Shown here one piece after another: positions 17,847 through 27,275 of a stretch of DNA of 64,000 nt; the first letter of the stretch is position 1, and every line of letters begins with the position of its first letter. The notes beneath the pieces are model-generated. The model was not told the DNA's origin. It did no database searches and saw nothing but the letters and a program-made list of their open reading frames with translations. The stretch comes from Sphingomonas sp. Leaf33 (GTDB taxonomy: Bacteria > Pseudomonadota > Alphaproteobacteria > Sphingomonadales > Sphingomonadaceae), in contig NZ_LMLB01000001.1 in the NCBI RefSeq assembly GCF_001421785.1, positions 2,091,541-2,155,540 on the forward strand. The letters are read 5' to 3'. Position numbers and translations under genes: made by a program.

Positions 17847-18211
17847 AGGGCTCGACACACAGTGTAGCGATGCCAAAACTGTAGATGCCGATTCAGTATT
17901 TTCTTGGATCAATGTTGGAAAACATTGCGTAAAGGTGCGGAGACTCGATCTTTCTCATCGCTGTTTTGTCAATCGCCGCGTCGCTGCGCTGGACGGCGCG
18001 GAGCCAAATTGGCGATCGACATAGTGTGACCCGAGTGTGACCTTAGCCACGCCGATACGTGCCCGATCAGCGTCGATCCGACCGCATCACGCTCGCAAAT
18101 CCTCCCGACCCGCGGGGAGGATTACAGGGAAAAACGATGTCGCGCTCCTTGCCAGCGATGTTCCGGCACCGCGGGCGACCCAGGACTCGCCCGGACCGAC
18201 GCGCACGCCCC
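17847..18211. other. gene-free 365-bp interval, locally AT-rich, with two short repeat signals
   Basis: No convincing reading frame on either strand. It is AT-richer than its surroundings between about 17870 and 17990, with an inverted repeat AATGTT-GGAA-AACATT at 17911-17926. At 18023-18042 the 9-mer AGTGTGACC occurs twice with an 11-bp period, and at 18099-18122 ATCCTCCC/GGGAGGAT forms an 8-bp stem related to the larger repeat at 40445. It may hold a small RNA or only degenerate spacer sequence. Confidence 0.5.
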
Positions 18212-18700
18212 TCACTCCACCTCTTCGCCCGGATCGACGCCCCACAGGTGGATCGCCTCGACGAAGCCGCCGCGGCCTTTCACGTCGAAATAGCACCAGC
18301 CGCTGCCGCACTTGCTGATCTTGCCGACGACGCCGGGCTGCGCGCGATATTGCATCCGTCCGCCGCCGTTCGGCTGGTCGCGCAGGACGACGATGGTGTC
18401 GGCGACGATCGCGTGGCGGCTGTCGGTCAGCAGGTTGCCGAGCATCCACCCCTGGGTTCCGCCCGGATCCTCGACCTTGCGCCATTCCTTGTAGATATCG
18501 ACAACCCGCACCGGCAGGCCGGCGCGCTGGTACAGCCAGCTGACGGGGTAGTTGCGTCCGGGTCCGGTGCGCATCCGCGCCTGCCCGGCCGAGATCGCGG
18601 CATAATAAGGCGTCTTGCGTTTCTGGGCGTCGACGGCGGCGTGCGGCACCGCCAGCGTTACGGCCGCCACTGCGGCCAAGGTCATGAGCTTGCGCATCAT
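18212..18700 (-). CDS. secreted SH3-domain protein
   Basis: 162-residue periplasmic protein with a signal peptide (residues 1-26, ending at AAVDAQ) and two bacterial SH3-like repeats. The first has ARMRTGPGRNYPVSWLYQRAG and EWRKVEDPGGTQGWMLGNLL; the second has VVLRDQPNGGGRMQYRAQPG and GWCYFDVKGRGGFVEAIHLWG. Such proteins are thought to bind peptidoglycan or protein ligands. The start could be either of two adjacent ATG codons (18700 or 18697); CGGAGAA precedes them. Divergent from the hydroxyacid dehydrogenase gene with 85 bp between. Confidence 0.87.
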   Translation of the reverse strand: MMRKLMTLAAVAAVTLAVPHAAVDAQKRKTPYYAAISAGQARMRTGPGRNYPVSWLYQRAGLPVRVVDIYKEWRKVEDPGGTQGWMLGNLLTDSRHAIVADTIVVLRDQPNGGGRMQYRAQPGVVGKISKCGSGWCYFDVKGRGGFVEAIHLWGVDPGEEVE

Positions 18701-18785
18701 CGTTCTCCGATCCGTCGCGTGTACCGCGCAGCGTCGGCAAGCTTCAACCGTTGACTGCGTGCCGGCACCACGCCAAGCGGGACAC

Positions 18786-19781
18786 ATGGCCGACCCGCGC
18801 CCCGCCCGCCCCCGGGTGATCGTCACCCGCGACCTGCCCGATGCGGTGCTGGCGCGGCTGTCCGCGCTGTTCGACGCCGAGCTGAATGTCGGCGACACCC
18901 CGATGGACCGCGCCGCGCTGACCGCCGCGATGGCCGACTGCGACGTGCTGGTCCCGACCGTCACCGACACGATCGACGCCGCGCTGATCGAAGGCGCCGG
19001 CCCGCGTCTGAAACTGATCGCCAATTACGGCGCGGGCGTGAACCACATCGACCTGAAGGCCGCGCGCGCGCGTCGCATCCTCGTCACCAACACGCCCGGC
19101 GTGCTGACCGAGGATACCGCCGACATGACGATGGCGCTGATCCTGTCGGTACCGCGGCGTCTGGCGGAGGGCGAGAAGCTGGTCCGTTCGGGCGCATGGA
19201 GCGGCTGGTCGCCCGGCGGGATGCTCGGCCACCGCATCGGCGGCAAGGCGCTGGCGATCGTCGGCATGGGGCGCATTGGCCAGGCCGTCGCCCGCCGCGC
19301 GCGCGCCTTCGGCCTGACGATCCACTATCACAACCGACACCGCCTGCCGAAGGTGGTCGAGGCCGAGCTTCAGGCGCAGTGGCATCCCAATCTCGACGAG
19401 ATGCTGGCGCGCGCCGACATCGTCACGCTGCACACGCCGCGCAATGCCGACAGCGAGAACCTGATCGACGCGCGCCGGATCGCGCTGATGCGGCCGACCG
19501 CCTATGTCATCAACACCAGCCGCGGCGGCATCCTGGACGAGGATGCGCTGATCGAGGCGCTGGAAGGCGGGCGGCTGGCCGGTGCCGGGCTCGATGTCTG
19601 GAAGCACGAACCGGCGATCGATCCGCGGCTGCTGGCGCTGCCAGGTGTCGTGATGCTGCCGCACATGGGCTCGGCGACCTATGAAGGGCGCCTCGCGATG
19701 GGCGAGCGCGTCATCGCCAATATCCGCGCCTGGTCGGACGGGCATCGGCCGCCGGACCAGGTGCTCGACGGCTGGGTGTAG
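18786..19781 (+). CDS. D-2-hydroxyacid dehydrogenase (glyoxylate/hydroxypyruvate reductase-like)
   Basis: 331-residue NAD(P)-dependent oxidoreductase. The Rossmann glycine motif is GMGRIGQAVARRA (about residues 160-172); catalytic residues are Arg in NTSRGGILDE, Glu in the LDVWKHEPAID region and His in LPHMGSAT. The N-terminal NYGAGVNHID loop binds the substrate. The HNRHRLP after the Rossmann fold suggests NADPH preference, fitting a glyoxylate or hydroxypyruvate reductase; the exact substrate is not certain. ATG 18786. Confidence 0.9.
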   Translation: MADPRPARPRVIVTRDLPDAVLARLSALFDAELNVGDTPMDRAALTAAMADCDVLVPTVTDTIDAALIEGAGPRLKLIANYGAGVNHIDLKAARARRILVTNTPGVLTEDTADMTMALILSVPRRLAEGEKLVRSGAWSGWSPGGMLGHRIGGKALAIVGMGRIGQAVARRARAFGLTIHYHNRHRLPKVVEAELQAQWHPNLDEMLARADIVTLHTPRNADSENLIDARRIALMRPTAYVINTSRGGILDEDALIEALEGGRLAGAGLDVWKHEPAIDPRLLALPGVVMLPHMGSATYEGRLAMGERVIANIRAWSDGHRPPDQVLDGWV

Positions 19782-19884
19782 CACCGGCTGGCGGGGCCGG
19801 CCGATCAACGATCTGGTAATCGATCCTGCGCTAAGTCCTTGGAAACCAGACACGTGGCCGCGCGCCACTTCGGGGTCGGACCAG

Positions 19885-20373
19885 GTGAAGCCACGCGAAC
19901 CACGCCAGACAATCGCCGTGACCGCGCGGATGAAATCCGCTGACGGGTGGCAGGACGTAGCGATCCGCAACGTGTCCGCGCACGGGCTTCGCATCTCTGT
20001 CACGCTGCCGCCCAGCCGCGGCGCCTATATCGAGCTGCGCCGTGCGACCCAGATCATCATCGCGCGCGCGATGTGGGTGCAGGGCACCGACTGCGGCCTG
20101 CGCACGCAGGATGTCGTCGACATCCCCACCCTGCTCAACCCCAGCGCGACCAGGGCGGAAGCGGTGTTGGAGGCGTATCACAGCGACCGCCGCCGCCTGC
20201 CGCGGCCAGAGGACGGGGCACAGCGCGCCAGCGGCATGGTGCAACGGCTGCGCTACGTCGCGTTCGGCGCGGTCGTCATGGCCGCGGCGATCTGTGCCGC
20301 GATGACGGTGACGAACGTCCTGAGCGCCCCGATGCACGCGGTCCGCGACGCGCTGGCGGGAACGGCGAACTGA
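19885..20373 (+). CDS. PilZ-domain protein with C-terminal transmembrane helix
   Basis: About 162 residues from GTG 19885 (VKPREPRQ). The PilZ core is seen in RNVSAHGLRISV (the D/NxSxxG motif) and the strands that follow. The N-terminal arginine motif that binds c-di-GMP is degenerate: REPR rather than RxxxR, so binding is doubtful. A single transmembrane helix lies at about residues 127-150. The start is uncertain because the frame is open upstream for about 200 bp without family similarity. It follows the dehydrogenase by about 100 bp on the same strand. Confidence 0.7.
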   Translation: MKPREPRQTIAVTARMKSADGWQDVAIRNVSAHGLRISVTLPPSRGAYIELRRATQIIIARAMWVQGTDCGLRTQDVVDIPTLLNPSATRAEAVLEAYHSDRRRLPRPEDGAQRASGMVQRLRYVAFGAVVMAAAICAAMTVTNVLSAPMHAVRDALAGTAN

Positions 20374-20404
20374 CGCCCACCCCACGCGCGCCGCCCGTCG
20401 CCGA

Positions 20405-21808
20405 TCAGTCCCCGGTCAGGATGCGATCGACCAGCTGCTTCACGGTCGGCACGAACCCGTTGGAATAGAACGGGTCCTTCTTGAAATTATAGGCCGCGTG
20501 GCCGGCGAACATCAGGTTCTGGTCGGTCGGGCCGCCGTGCGCGATATCCTGCAACGTCTTCTGGATGCAGAAGCTGCGCGGGTCGGCGAGGCGTCCGGTC
20601 GAGTTGGTTTCGGTATCCGCCCACGACGAGAACGAACACTGGCTGAGGCAACCCATGCAGTCCGCCTGATCCTTGCGGATCGTCGACTTCTCCTCCGGCG
20701 TCACGAAGACCAGCGTATTGTCCGGGGTCTTCAGCGCATCGGTAAAGCCTTGGCCGTACCATTCGCGCGCGCGCATCAGGTCGCCCAGCGTCACCCAGAA
20801 ATTCTTGCCCTTCACGCCCACGTCGAGCTGATGCGTGTGATCCCCCGCCTCCTGCGCGGAAAAGGCGATCTGGCGTTCGGATCGCGCTTCGAGCGCACGC
20901 AGGAACGGATTGCGCACCGCGGACGAATAGAAGCCGGTCGGCGAGAAGCGGTGAAGCAACACTTCGCCCGGCTCGATCTCGGTCAGCTTGGCCTTCCATC
21001 CCTCGGGGATCGGGCTTTCCTGCGTGAGCAGCGGACGTGTGCCGAACTGGAAGGCGATCGCGCCGAGCTCGGGATTGTCGATCCAGTCGTTCCAGTCGCG
21101 CAGATACCAGACGCCGCCCGCCATCACGATCGGCACGTCGTCGGATATGCCGCCGGCACGCATCGTGTCGCGCAAGGCCTTCACGCGCGGATAGGGGTCC
21201 TGCGGCTTCAGCGGGTCTTCGGCGTTCGACAGGCCGTTGTGGCCGCCCGCCAGCCACGGGTCCTCGTACACGACCGCCGACAGCCATTCCGCCGCCTTCG
21301 AATACGCACGCTTCCACAGCGCGCTGAACGCACGGCCGGAGCTGACGATCGGCAGGTAGCTGACGCCGTAGGACGCGGTGATCGCCGACAGCTTGTAGGG
21401 CATACCCGCGCCGCAGGTGACGCCGGCGACCAGCCCGCGGGTGCGTTCGAGGACCCCGTGCAGGATGCGTTCGGCCCCGCCCATTTCCCACAGCACGTTG
21501 ATGTTGATGGCGCCCTTGCCGCCCGCGATGTCGGATGCGCGCTGCACCTGCTGCACGGCACCCTCGATGGCGTATTCGACCAGTTCCTCGTGCCGTTCGC
21601 GCCGCGTCAGCGCGCGGTAGATCTGCGGGATGATCTTGCCATCGGGGTCGTAGCTGTCGGCATTGACCGCCGACACCGTACCGATGCCGCCCGCCGCTGC
21701 CCAGGCGCCGGCCGACATATGGTTCGTCGCCGCAACGCCTTTTCCGCCTTCGACCAGCGGCCAGACCTCGCGACCGCCATAGTTAATCGGCGTCAAGCCC
21801 TTGAACAC
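20405..21808 (-). CDS. nitronate monooxygenase-like flavoenzyme with C-terminal Cys cluster
   Basis: 467-residue FMN-dependent TIM-barrel enzyme of the 2-nitropropane dioxygenase/nitronate monooxygenase family, judged from VKGINYGG-type N-terminal strands, GAGMPYKLSAI, VSSGRAFSAL, PIVMAGGVWY (phosphate-binding) and IAFQFGTRPLL. It is clearly longer than typical members (about 320-380). The extra C-terminal part has DCMGCLSQCSF and a later SFCIQKT, four cysteines in a C-x2-C-x3-C...C array that could hold a metal or Fe-S cluster. The natural substrate is unknown; some relatives are enoyl-reductase-like. Start ATG at 21808; monocistronic on the minus strand. Confidence 0.83.
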   Translation of the reverse strand: MFKGLTPINYGGREVWPLVEGGKGVAATNHMSAGAWAAAGGIGTVSAVNADSYDPDGKIIPQIYRALTRRERHEELVEYAIEGAVQQVQRASDIAGGKGAININVLWEMGGAERILHGVLERTRGLVAGVTCGAGMPYKLSAITASYGVSYLPIVSSGRAFSALWKRAYSKAAEWLSAVVYEDPWLAGGHNGLSNAEDPLKPQDPYPRVKALRDTMRAGGISDDVPIVMAGGVWYLRDWNDWIDNPELGAIAFQFGTRPLLTQESPIPEGWKAKLTEIEPGEVLLHRFSPTGFYSSAVRNPFLRALEARSERQIAFSAQEAGDHTHQLDVGVKGKNFWVTLGDLMRAREWYGQGFTDALKTPDNTLVFVTPEEKSTIRKDQADCMGCLSQCSFSSWADTETNSTGRLADPRSFCIQKTLQDIAHGGPTDQNLMFAGHAAYNFKKDPFYSNGFVPTVKQLVDRILTGD

Positions 21809-21870
21809 ACTGCCTCCACGTCAAAATTCCGCCCGCGAATACGCGCACCGCACCAAAATGGCGAGAATAA

Positions 21871-23007
21871 TCAGCCCAGCGCCCCCGGTCGGCCGGCGGT
21901 TTCGGCGTACAGACGGGCGTATGCGGCGATCATCGTCGCCTCGTCGAACAGGGCGCGCGCGCGGGCCTGGTTCGCCTGCCCGACCCGCATCCGTTCGTCC
22001 GGCCGCGCCTGCAGCATCTGGATGCGATCGCGCAGCACGACTTCGCGCCGGTCGGGTGCGAGGTAATGGTGATTCTCGGGCGCGACCATCTCGGCCACAT
22101 CGCCGACGGGGGGCGCGACGACCGGCAGACCGGCGGCCATCGCCTCCATCACCGCGATCGGTTGCTGCTCGGACCGCGACGACAGGGCGAAGACATCGAA
22201 CAGGCCGATGTAGCGGTGCGGTTCGGGCAGGAAGCCCGGCAGGATCAACTGGTCGCCCAGGAACATCGCCTTGGCCTGGGCACGGATCGCCGCCTCCTCC
22301 GGCCCTTCGCCGACAATCACCAGTCTCGCCTTGCCGGGAAGGCCACCGAAGGCGCGGACCAGCGCCGGCAGGTCCTTGACCTCGCGCAAGCCGGCGACCG
22401 TGCCGACCACGAAATCGCCGCTGCGCTTCGCCAGCCCGGGGATCGCCTTCGCATCGGGCTTGCCGGCATAAAGCGCGGTCGAGATACCGTTCGATATGCG
22501 ATGGACGCGGGCGCGCGGCTGCTTCCAGATGTCGAGCGCGATGTGTTCGAGCTGGTGGCTGGGCACGACCAGCGCACTCGCCGCCGGCAGCGCGAAGCGG
22601 CGGTAGTAGTTGCGCTTGCGATTCAGCCGCTGCGCCTCGTCCGCGTTGAAGCCGTCCTCGTGATGAATCAGCGGCGGCGCGCCTTTTGCGAAGACACGCC
22701 GCGCCATGACGCCGTCGATCGCGCCCCAATTGTAGGTCAGCACCAGGTCGAACCGGGCCATGTACCGCGCGATCGTCTCGAACCGGGCGACCGAGGGGCT
22801 GCCGGTCAGCGGTGGCGGGTTCTGCGCGATGTCGTACGCGATCCCCTTGACGATGGCATCGCGCGCGCCGAGCTGGTCGGGCATTCCCGACACGATCGTG
22901 TGCCTCGCGCGGTCGCCGAACGCGTTCATCAACCGCACCGCGCGTGACTCCTTGCCGCCCAGCGAGAAGGTGGAATGCAGGTGGAGGATGTTCAGGGGCT
23001 GCGGCAT
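21871..23007 (-). CDS. family 4 glycosyltransferase
   Basis: 378-residue GT-B glycosyltransferase. The N-terminal domain opens with HLHSTFSLGGKESRAVRLM (the GGxE/R acceptor loop) and the C-terminal domain has VGTVAGLREVKDLPALVRAF, IVGEGPEE and the donor-site E-x7-E in SRSEQQPIAVMEAMAAGLPVV. It would transfer a sugar from a nucleotide donor to a lipid- or polysaccharide-linked acceptor in the cytosol. No other polysaccharide genes lie next to it, so its acceptor is unknown. Start ATG at 23007. Confidence 0.9.
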   Translation of the reverse strand: MPQPLNILHLHSTFSLGGKESRAVRLMNAFGDRARHTIVSGMPDQLGARDAIVKGIAYDIAQNPPPLTGSPSVARFETIARYMARFDLVLTYNWGAIDGVMARRVFAKGAPPLIHHEDGFNADEAQRLNRKRNYYRRFALPAASALVVPSHQLEHIALDIWKQPRARVHRISNGISTALYAGKPDAKAIPGLAKRSGDFVVGTVAGLREVKDLPALVRAFGGLPGKARLVIVGEGPEEAAIRAQAKAMFLGDQLILPGFLPEPHRYIGLFDVFALSSRSEQQPIAVMEAMAAGLPVVAPPVGDVAEMVAPENHHYLAPDRREVVLRDRIQMLQARPDERMRVGQANQARARALFDEATMIAAYARLYAETAGRPGALG

Positions 23008-23021
23008 CGGCTCTCCCTAGC

Positions 23022-23115
23022 CCGTTCGGGCTGAGCTTGTCGAAGCCCTGCCCTTCTTTTCGCCGGCCCCGTCACACTGAGAAGGGCAGCACTTCGACCG
23101 GCTCAGTGCAAACGG
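23022..23115. repeat. REP-like composite inverted repeat
   Basis: Outer arms CCGTTCGGGCTGAGCTTGTCGAAG-type (left) and CTTCGACCGGCTCAGTGCAAACGG-type (right), with an inner copy-specific 10-bp pair CTGCCCTTCT (23048-23057) and AGAAGGGCAG (23080-23089). It lies between kup and the glycosyltransferase and is the third copy of the family in this window. Confidence 0.8.
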
Positions 23116-23120
23116 ACGAG

Positions 23121-25046
23121 CTAGATTTCGACCTGGCTGCCCAATTCCACGACCCGGTTGGTCGGCAGGCGGAAGAATTCCATCGCGCTTTCCGCGTTGC
23201 GCAGCATCCAGGCGAACAGATGCTCGCGCCACAGCGCCATCGCCGGCTTTTCCGAGGGCAAAAGCGTCTGGCGCGCCAGGAAGAAGCTGGTGTCCATCAT
23301 CCGGAATTCGCCGCCGCAGCCCTTGCGGACCAGCTTCAGCGCACTGGGTACGTCGGGTTCCTGCATGAAGCCGAATTTCAGCACCATGCGGTGAAAGCCC
23401 TGGCCCAGGTCGTCCTGCATCACGCGCTTGTGCTCGGGCACGAACGGCACGTCGGCGATCTTTACCGTCAGGAGGATCACCCGCTCATGGATGACCTTGT
23501 TGTGCTTCAGGTTATGCAGCAGCGCGTGCGGCACGCCGTTCGCCGCCGAGGTCATGAAGACAGCGGTGCCCGGCACGCGCGTCGCCGAACTGGCGGCGGA
23601 CTGGATGAAGATCTTCACCGGCATAGCCGCTTCCGCCAGCCGCTCGATCATCAGCGATCGGCCGCGCGCCCAGGTGGTCAACAGGACGAAGATGATGATG
23701 CCGACCAGCAGCGGGAACCAGCCGCCGTCGGGCACCTTCGTCAGGTTTGATGCGAAATACAGCCCGTCGATCAGCACGAACACGCCGATGAAGACGGCGA
23801 CCAGCGCGACCGGCCAGTTCCACACACGACGGAACAGCACGCCCATCATGCAGGTGGTGATGAACATCGTGCCCGTCACCGCGATACCGTAGGCAGCGGC
23901 CAGGTTCGACGATTCCTTGAAGCCCAGGATCAGCAGCAGCACCATCGCCAGCAACGCCCAGTTGATGACGGGGATGTAGATCTGCCCGGCTTCCGAAGCG
24001 CTGGTGTGGTCGATGCGGATGCGCGGCATCAGGCCGAGCTGCACCGCCTGCTGCACAACCGAATAGGCGCCGGTGATGACCGCCTGGCTGGCGATGACCG
24101 TCGCCATCGTCGCCAGGATGACGAGCGGCAGGCGAAACTCCTCGCTCGCCATGAAGAAGAACGGGTTCTCTGCCGCACCCGGATTATCGAGCAGCAGCGC
24201 GCCCTGCCCCAGGTAATTGAGCATCAGCGCCGGCAGCACCGGCATCGCCCAGGCGACCTGGATCGGACGGCGGCCGAAATGCCCCATGTCGGCATACAGC
24301 GCCTCCGCCCCGGTCACGCAGAGGACAACCGACCCGAGCGCCAGAAACGCGAGCGTACCGTCCTGCATCGCGAACCGCACCGCCCAGATCGGGTTCAGCG
24401 CCATCAGTACGTCGGGACGGTTGAAGATGTTGATGAGGCCGAGCGTCGCCAGCGTGATGAAATAGACGAGCATGATCGGCCCGAAGACCTTGCCCACCCG
24501 CGCGGTGCCGATCGATTGCAGGTAGAACAACGCGACGATGATCCCGATCGAGATCGGCAGCACCCAGCTGTCGAACCCGGCTTGCACCGTCGACAGCCCC
24601 TCCACCGCCGACAGCACCGAAATCGCAGGCGTAATCATGCAATCGCCGAAGAACAGCGCGGTCGCCAGCACACCCAGAATGACCAGGCTCGGCCCCCAGC
24701 GCTTGCCATGCCCGCTCTGCCGCTGGATGAGCGCCAGCAGCGCCAGGCTCCCACCCTCGCCGTTGTTGTCGGCGCGCAGGATCAGCAGGACGTACTTCAG
24801 CGTCACGATCAGCATCAGCGACCAGAACATCAGGCTGACGACGCCGAAGATGTGGAGCTGGTCGACGGTCAGCGGGTGGTGACCGACGAACACTTCCTTC
24901 ATCGCGTACAGCGGGCTGGTGCCGATGTCGCCATAGACGACGCCGACCGCCCCCAACGCGAGCTTGGCCAGTCCCTGCTTGGCGTGGGGGTGGCCATCGG
25001 CATCGCTGTCGGTGGGAATCGAATCAGCCGGGAGCGCGTCGCTCAC
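23121..25046 (-). CDS. kup: Kup potassium uptake protein
   Basis: 641-residue inner-membrane K+/H+ symporter of the KUP/HAK/KT family, with about 12 transmembrane segments and a cytoplasmic C-terminal domain of about 170 residues. The family signature [20 protein letters not shown] is at residues about 32-51, and the GEGGSLAL loop follows helix 2. The C-terminal stretch [23 protein letters not shown] is also diagnostic. It supports constitutive K+ uptake, especially at low pH. Monocistronic; no kdp or trk genes nearby. Confidence 0.96.
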   Translation of the reverse strand: MSDALPADSIPTDSDADGHPHAKQGLAKLALGAVGVVYGDIGTSPLYAMKEVFVGHHPLTVDQLHIFGVVSLMFWSLMLIVTLKYVLLILRADNNGEGGSLALLALIQRQSGHGKRWGPSLVILGVLATALFFGDCMITPAISVLSAVEGLSTVQAGFDSWVLPISIGIIVALFYLQSIGTARVGKVFGPIMLVYFITLATLGLINIFNRPDVLMALNPIWAVRFAMQDGTLAFLALGSVVLCVTGAEALYADMGHFGRRPIQVAWAMPVLPALMLNYLGQGALLLDNPGAAENPFFFMASEEFRLPLVILATMATVIASQAVITGAYSVVQQAVQLGLMPRIRIDHTSASEAGQIYIPVINWALLAMVLLLILGFKESSNLAAAYGIAVTGTMFITTCMMGVLFRRVWNWPVALVAVFIGVFVLIDGLYFASNLTKVPDGGWFPLLVGIIIFVLLTTWARGRSLMIERLAEAAMPVKIFIQSAASSATRVPGTAVFMTSAANGVPHALLHNLKHNKVIHERVILLTVKIADVPFVPEHKRVMQDDLGQGFHRMVLKFGFMQEPDVPSALKLVRKGCGGEFRMMDTSFFLARQTLLPSEKPAMALWREHLFAWMLRNAESAMEFFRLPTNRVVELGSQVEI

Positions 25047-25184
25047 CGGGGGAACCTAGCGGCGCGGTCGCCGGCGAGAACGGTCATCATCACGACCTGG
25101 GTGCCTTCCATTGGCATAGCGCGGCGGCGCCTAGCACTGTGCCGGTACACCCGCAACGGTTCTGAACATATGTTCATCTGGCGC

Positions 25185-25655
25185 TCAACTCGCGAAAATC
25201 GCATCCGCCTCACCACGGGTCGGAACTTCGCGCAGGACGAAACTGCTGCTGATCGTGAGGACGCCCGGCAGCCGGCCGAGGTGTTCGCGGTGGAGGCGCT
25301 CGTAATCGTCCAGATCGCGACAGACGATCGTCAGGCGATAGTCCTGGTTGCCCGATACCAGCGCGCAGGCGACGACGCCGGGTATCGTCCCCACTTCCGC
25401 CTCGAACCGCGCCAGATCCTCCTCGACCTGTGTCGACAGGGTGATGTCGACCAGCGCGCGGACCTTGAAGCCGAGTTCGCGCCGGCCGAGTCGCGCCCCA
25501 TAGCCCAGGATGCGGCCGGAGCCCTCCAGCGCCTGCATCCGCCGCGTGCAGGCCGATTGCGACAGGCCGACCCGCGTCGCGATCTGGCTGACCGACAGGC
25601 GCGCATCTTCGGCGACGATGCGCAGGATAGCCGAGTCGATCCGGTCGATATGCAT
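25185..25655 (-). CDS. Lrp/AsnC family transcriptional regulator
   Basis: 156-residue regulator: an N-terminal HTH (IDSAILRIVAEDARLSVSQIATRVGLSQSACTRRM region, about residues 5-50) and the RAM ligand-binding domain (about 75-150). Start at the ATG at 25655, because the family normally begins with D-x-IDxxIL; a longer frame adds 14 residues. It is divergently transcribed from alanine dehydrogenase (130 bp between starts), an arrangement seen when an Lrp-type protein activates amino-acid catabolism in response to its substrate. Control of ald by this protein is inferred. Confidence 0.9.
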   Translation of the reverse strand: MHIDRIDSAILRIVAEDARLSVSQIATRVGLSQSACTRRMQALEGSGRILGYGARLGRRELGFKVRALVDITLSTQVEEDLARFEAEVGTIPGVVACALVSGNQDYRLTIVCRDLDDYERLHREHLGRLPGVLTISSSFVLREVPTRGEADAIFAS

Positions 25656-25785
25656 GGTCTCGTGCAATAACACGACGTCGACGGCGATTCCATGCATCGA
25701 TTACCAGCGCGACGCCCAAGTTTGCACGGATTTTCCACTCGATCCGCGGTAGGATGCGCTCATACGCAGTCGATGGAGAGAGAAT

Positions 25786-26892
25786 ATGCGCGTCGGTGTC
25801 CCGAAGGAAATCAAGAACCACGAATATCGTGTCGGCCTGACGCCGCCGTCGGTCGCCGAACTGGTCGCCGCGGGTCACGAGGTGATCGTCGAGACGAACG
25901 CCGGTGGCGGCATCGATTTCTCCGACCAGGACTATGTCGACGTCGGCGCGCGCATCGTCGGAACGCCGGCGGACGTGTTCGCGCAGAGCGACATGATCGT
26001 GAAGGTGAAGGAGCCGCAGGCGAGCGAGATCGCGATGCTCGAGCCGCGCCACCTGCTGTTCACCTACCTTCACCTCGCCGCAGACAAGCCGCAGGCGGAG
26101 GGCCTGATGAAGTCGGGCGCGACCTGCATCGCCTATGAGACGGTGACGTCCCCGCGCGGCGGCCTCCCGCTGCTGAAGCCGATGTCCGAAGTTGCCGGCC
26201 GCATGTCGGTCCAGGTCGGCGCGCATTACCTGGAAAAGGAACAGGGCGGCCGCGGCGTGCTGCTGGGCGGCGTGCCCGGCGTGGCACCGGCGAAGGTCGC
26301 AATTCTCGGCGGCGGTGTCTCGGGCGTCAACGCCGCGCAGATGGCGGTCGGCATGCGCGCCGACGTGACGATCTACGACATCAACAACGACCGCCTGGCC
26401 GAGCTGGACATGTTCTTCAGCTCGCAGATCAAGACCGCCTACGCGTCGACGGCGGCGATCGCCGCTGCTGTGAAGAACGCGCATCTGGTCATCGGCGCGG
26501 TATTGGTGCCCGGTGCCGCGGCGCCGAAGCTGGTGACGGCCGACATGGTCAAGACGATGAAGCGCGGGGCGGTCCTCGTCGACATCGCGATCGACCAGGG
26601 CGGCTGCTTCGAAACCAGCCACGCGACGACGCACCAGGACCCGGTGTACGAAGTCGACGGCGTCATCCACTATTGCGTCGCCAACATGCCCGGCGCGGTC
26701 GCGCGCACCTCGGCTTTCGCGCTCAACAACGCGACGCTGCCGTTCGCGCTGAAGCTCGCCAACATGGGCGCCGAAGCCGCGATGAAGGCCGATCCGCATC
26801 TGGCCGCCGGCCTGAACGTCTATAAGGGCAAGATCGCCTACAAGGCGGTCGCCGACGACCTGGATCTCGCCTACGAAGCGTGGAACGGATAA
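25786..26892 (+). CDS. ald: alanine dehydrogenase
   Basis: 368-residue NAD-dependent enzyme that interconverts L-alanine and pyruvate plus ammonia. N-terminal MRVGVPKEIKNHEYRVGLTP carries the substrate Arg; Lys at about residue 74 lies in KVKEPQ, His at about 96 in YLHLAADK, the Rossmann loop is ILGGGVSGVNAAQMA and the catalytic Asp region is DIAIDQGGCFETS. Length and motifs match the family closely. GGAGAGAG lies just upstream of the ATG. Probably induced through the divergent Lrp-type regulator. Confidence 0.96.
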   Translation: MRVGVPKEIKNHEYRVGLTPPSVAELVAAGHEVIVETNAGGGIDFSDQDYVDVGARIVGTPADVFAQSDMIVKVKEPQASEIAMLEPRHLLFTYLHLAADKPQAEGLMKSGATCIAYETVTSPRGGLPLLKPMSEVAGRMSVQVGAHYLEKEQGGRGVLLGGVPGVAPAKVAILGGGVSGVNAAQMAVGMRADVTIYDINNDRLAELDMFFSSQIKTAYASTAAIAAAVKNAHLVIGAVLVPGAAAPKLVTADMVKTMKRGAVLVDIAIDQGGCFETSHATTHQDPVYEVDGVIHYCVANMPGAVARTSAFALNNATLPFALKLANMGAEAAMKADPHLAAGLNVYKGKIAYKAVADDLDLAYEAWNG

Positions 26893-26932
26893 GGAACGAG
26901 CGAGTTGGTCATGGCGAAAGGATTTTCTCGCC

Positions 26933-27145
26933 ATGACCGACAATCCCAAGGACCATCCGACCGGCAACGCCGAAAAGAGCCCCGATGACTGGACCACCGG
27001 CGACGAGCCGATGACCGGTGCACAGGCAAGCTACCTCAAAACGTTGTCGGAGGAGGCGCACGCCGAATTCGACGATACGCTGACAAAGGCCGAAGCGTCG
27101 AAGAAGATCGATGCGTTGCAGGATAAGACCGGGCGGGGGGCATAA
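26933..27145 (+). CDS. DUF3072 domain protein
   Basis: 70-residue cytosolic protein. The core PMTGAQASYLKTLSEEA followed by FDDTLTKAEASKKIDALQ matches the small DUF3072 family, whose function is unknown. The N-terminal 25 residues are polar and variable. It starts 40 bp after ald, possibly on the same transcript. Confidence 0.85.
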   Translation: MTDNPKDHPTGNAEKSPDDWTTGDEPMTGAQASYLKTLSEEAHAEFDDTLTKAEASKKIDALQDKTGRGA

Positions 27146-27275
27146 GCCCTCCATCCAACTCGGTCATTCCGCGGAGCCGGGCATCAACAGTCGTTGATGG
27201 ACGTGGCACTCATGTCATTCAGCCGCAATTGATTGCCGCCTTTGCGGTATCGACGTGACAGCTTCGCAGGTTTCC

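Noticed and set aside
19885..20373. Stating c-di-GMP binding for the PilZ protein
   Set aside because: The N-terminal arginine motif is degenerate, so binding cannot be claimed.
20498..22066. 522-codon frame opposite the nitronate monooxygenase-like gene
   Set aside because: Antisense shadow; no start context or domain.
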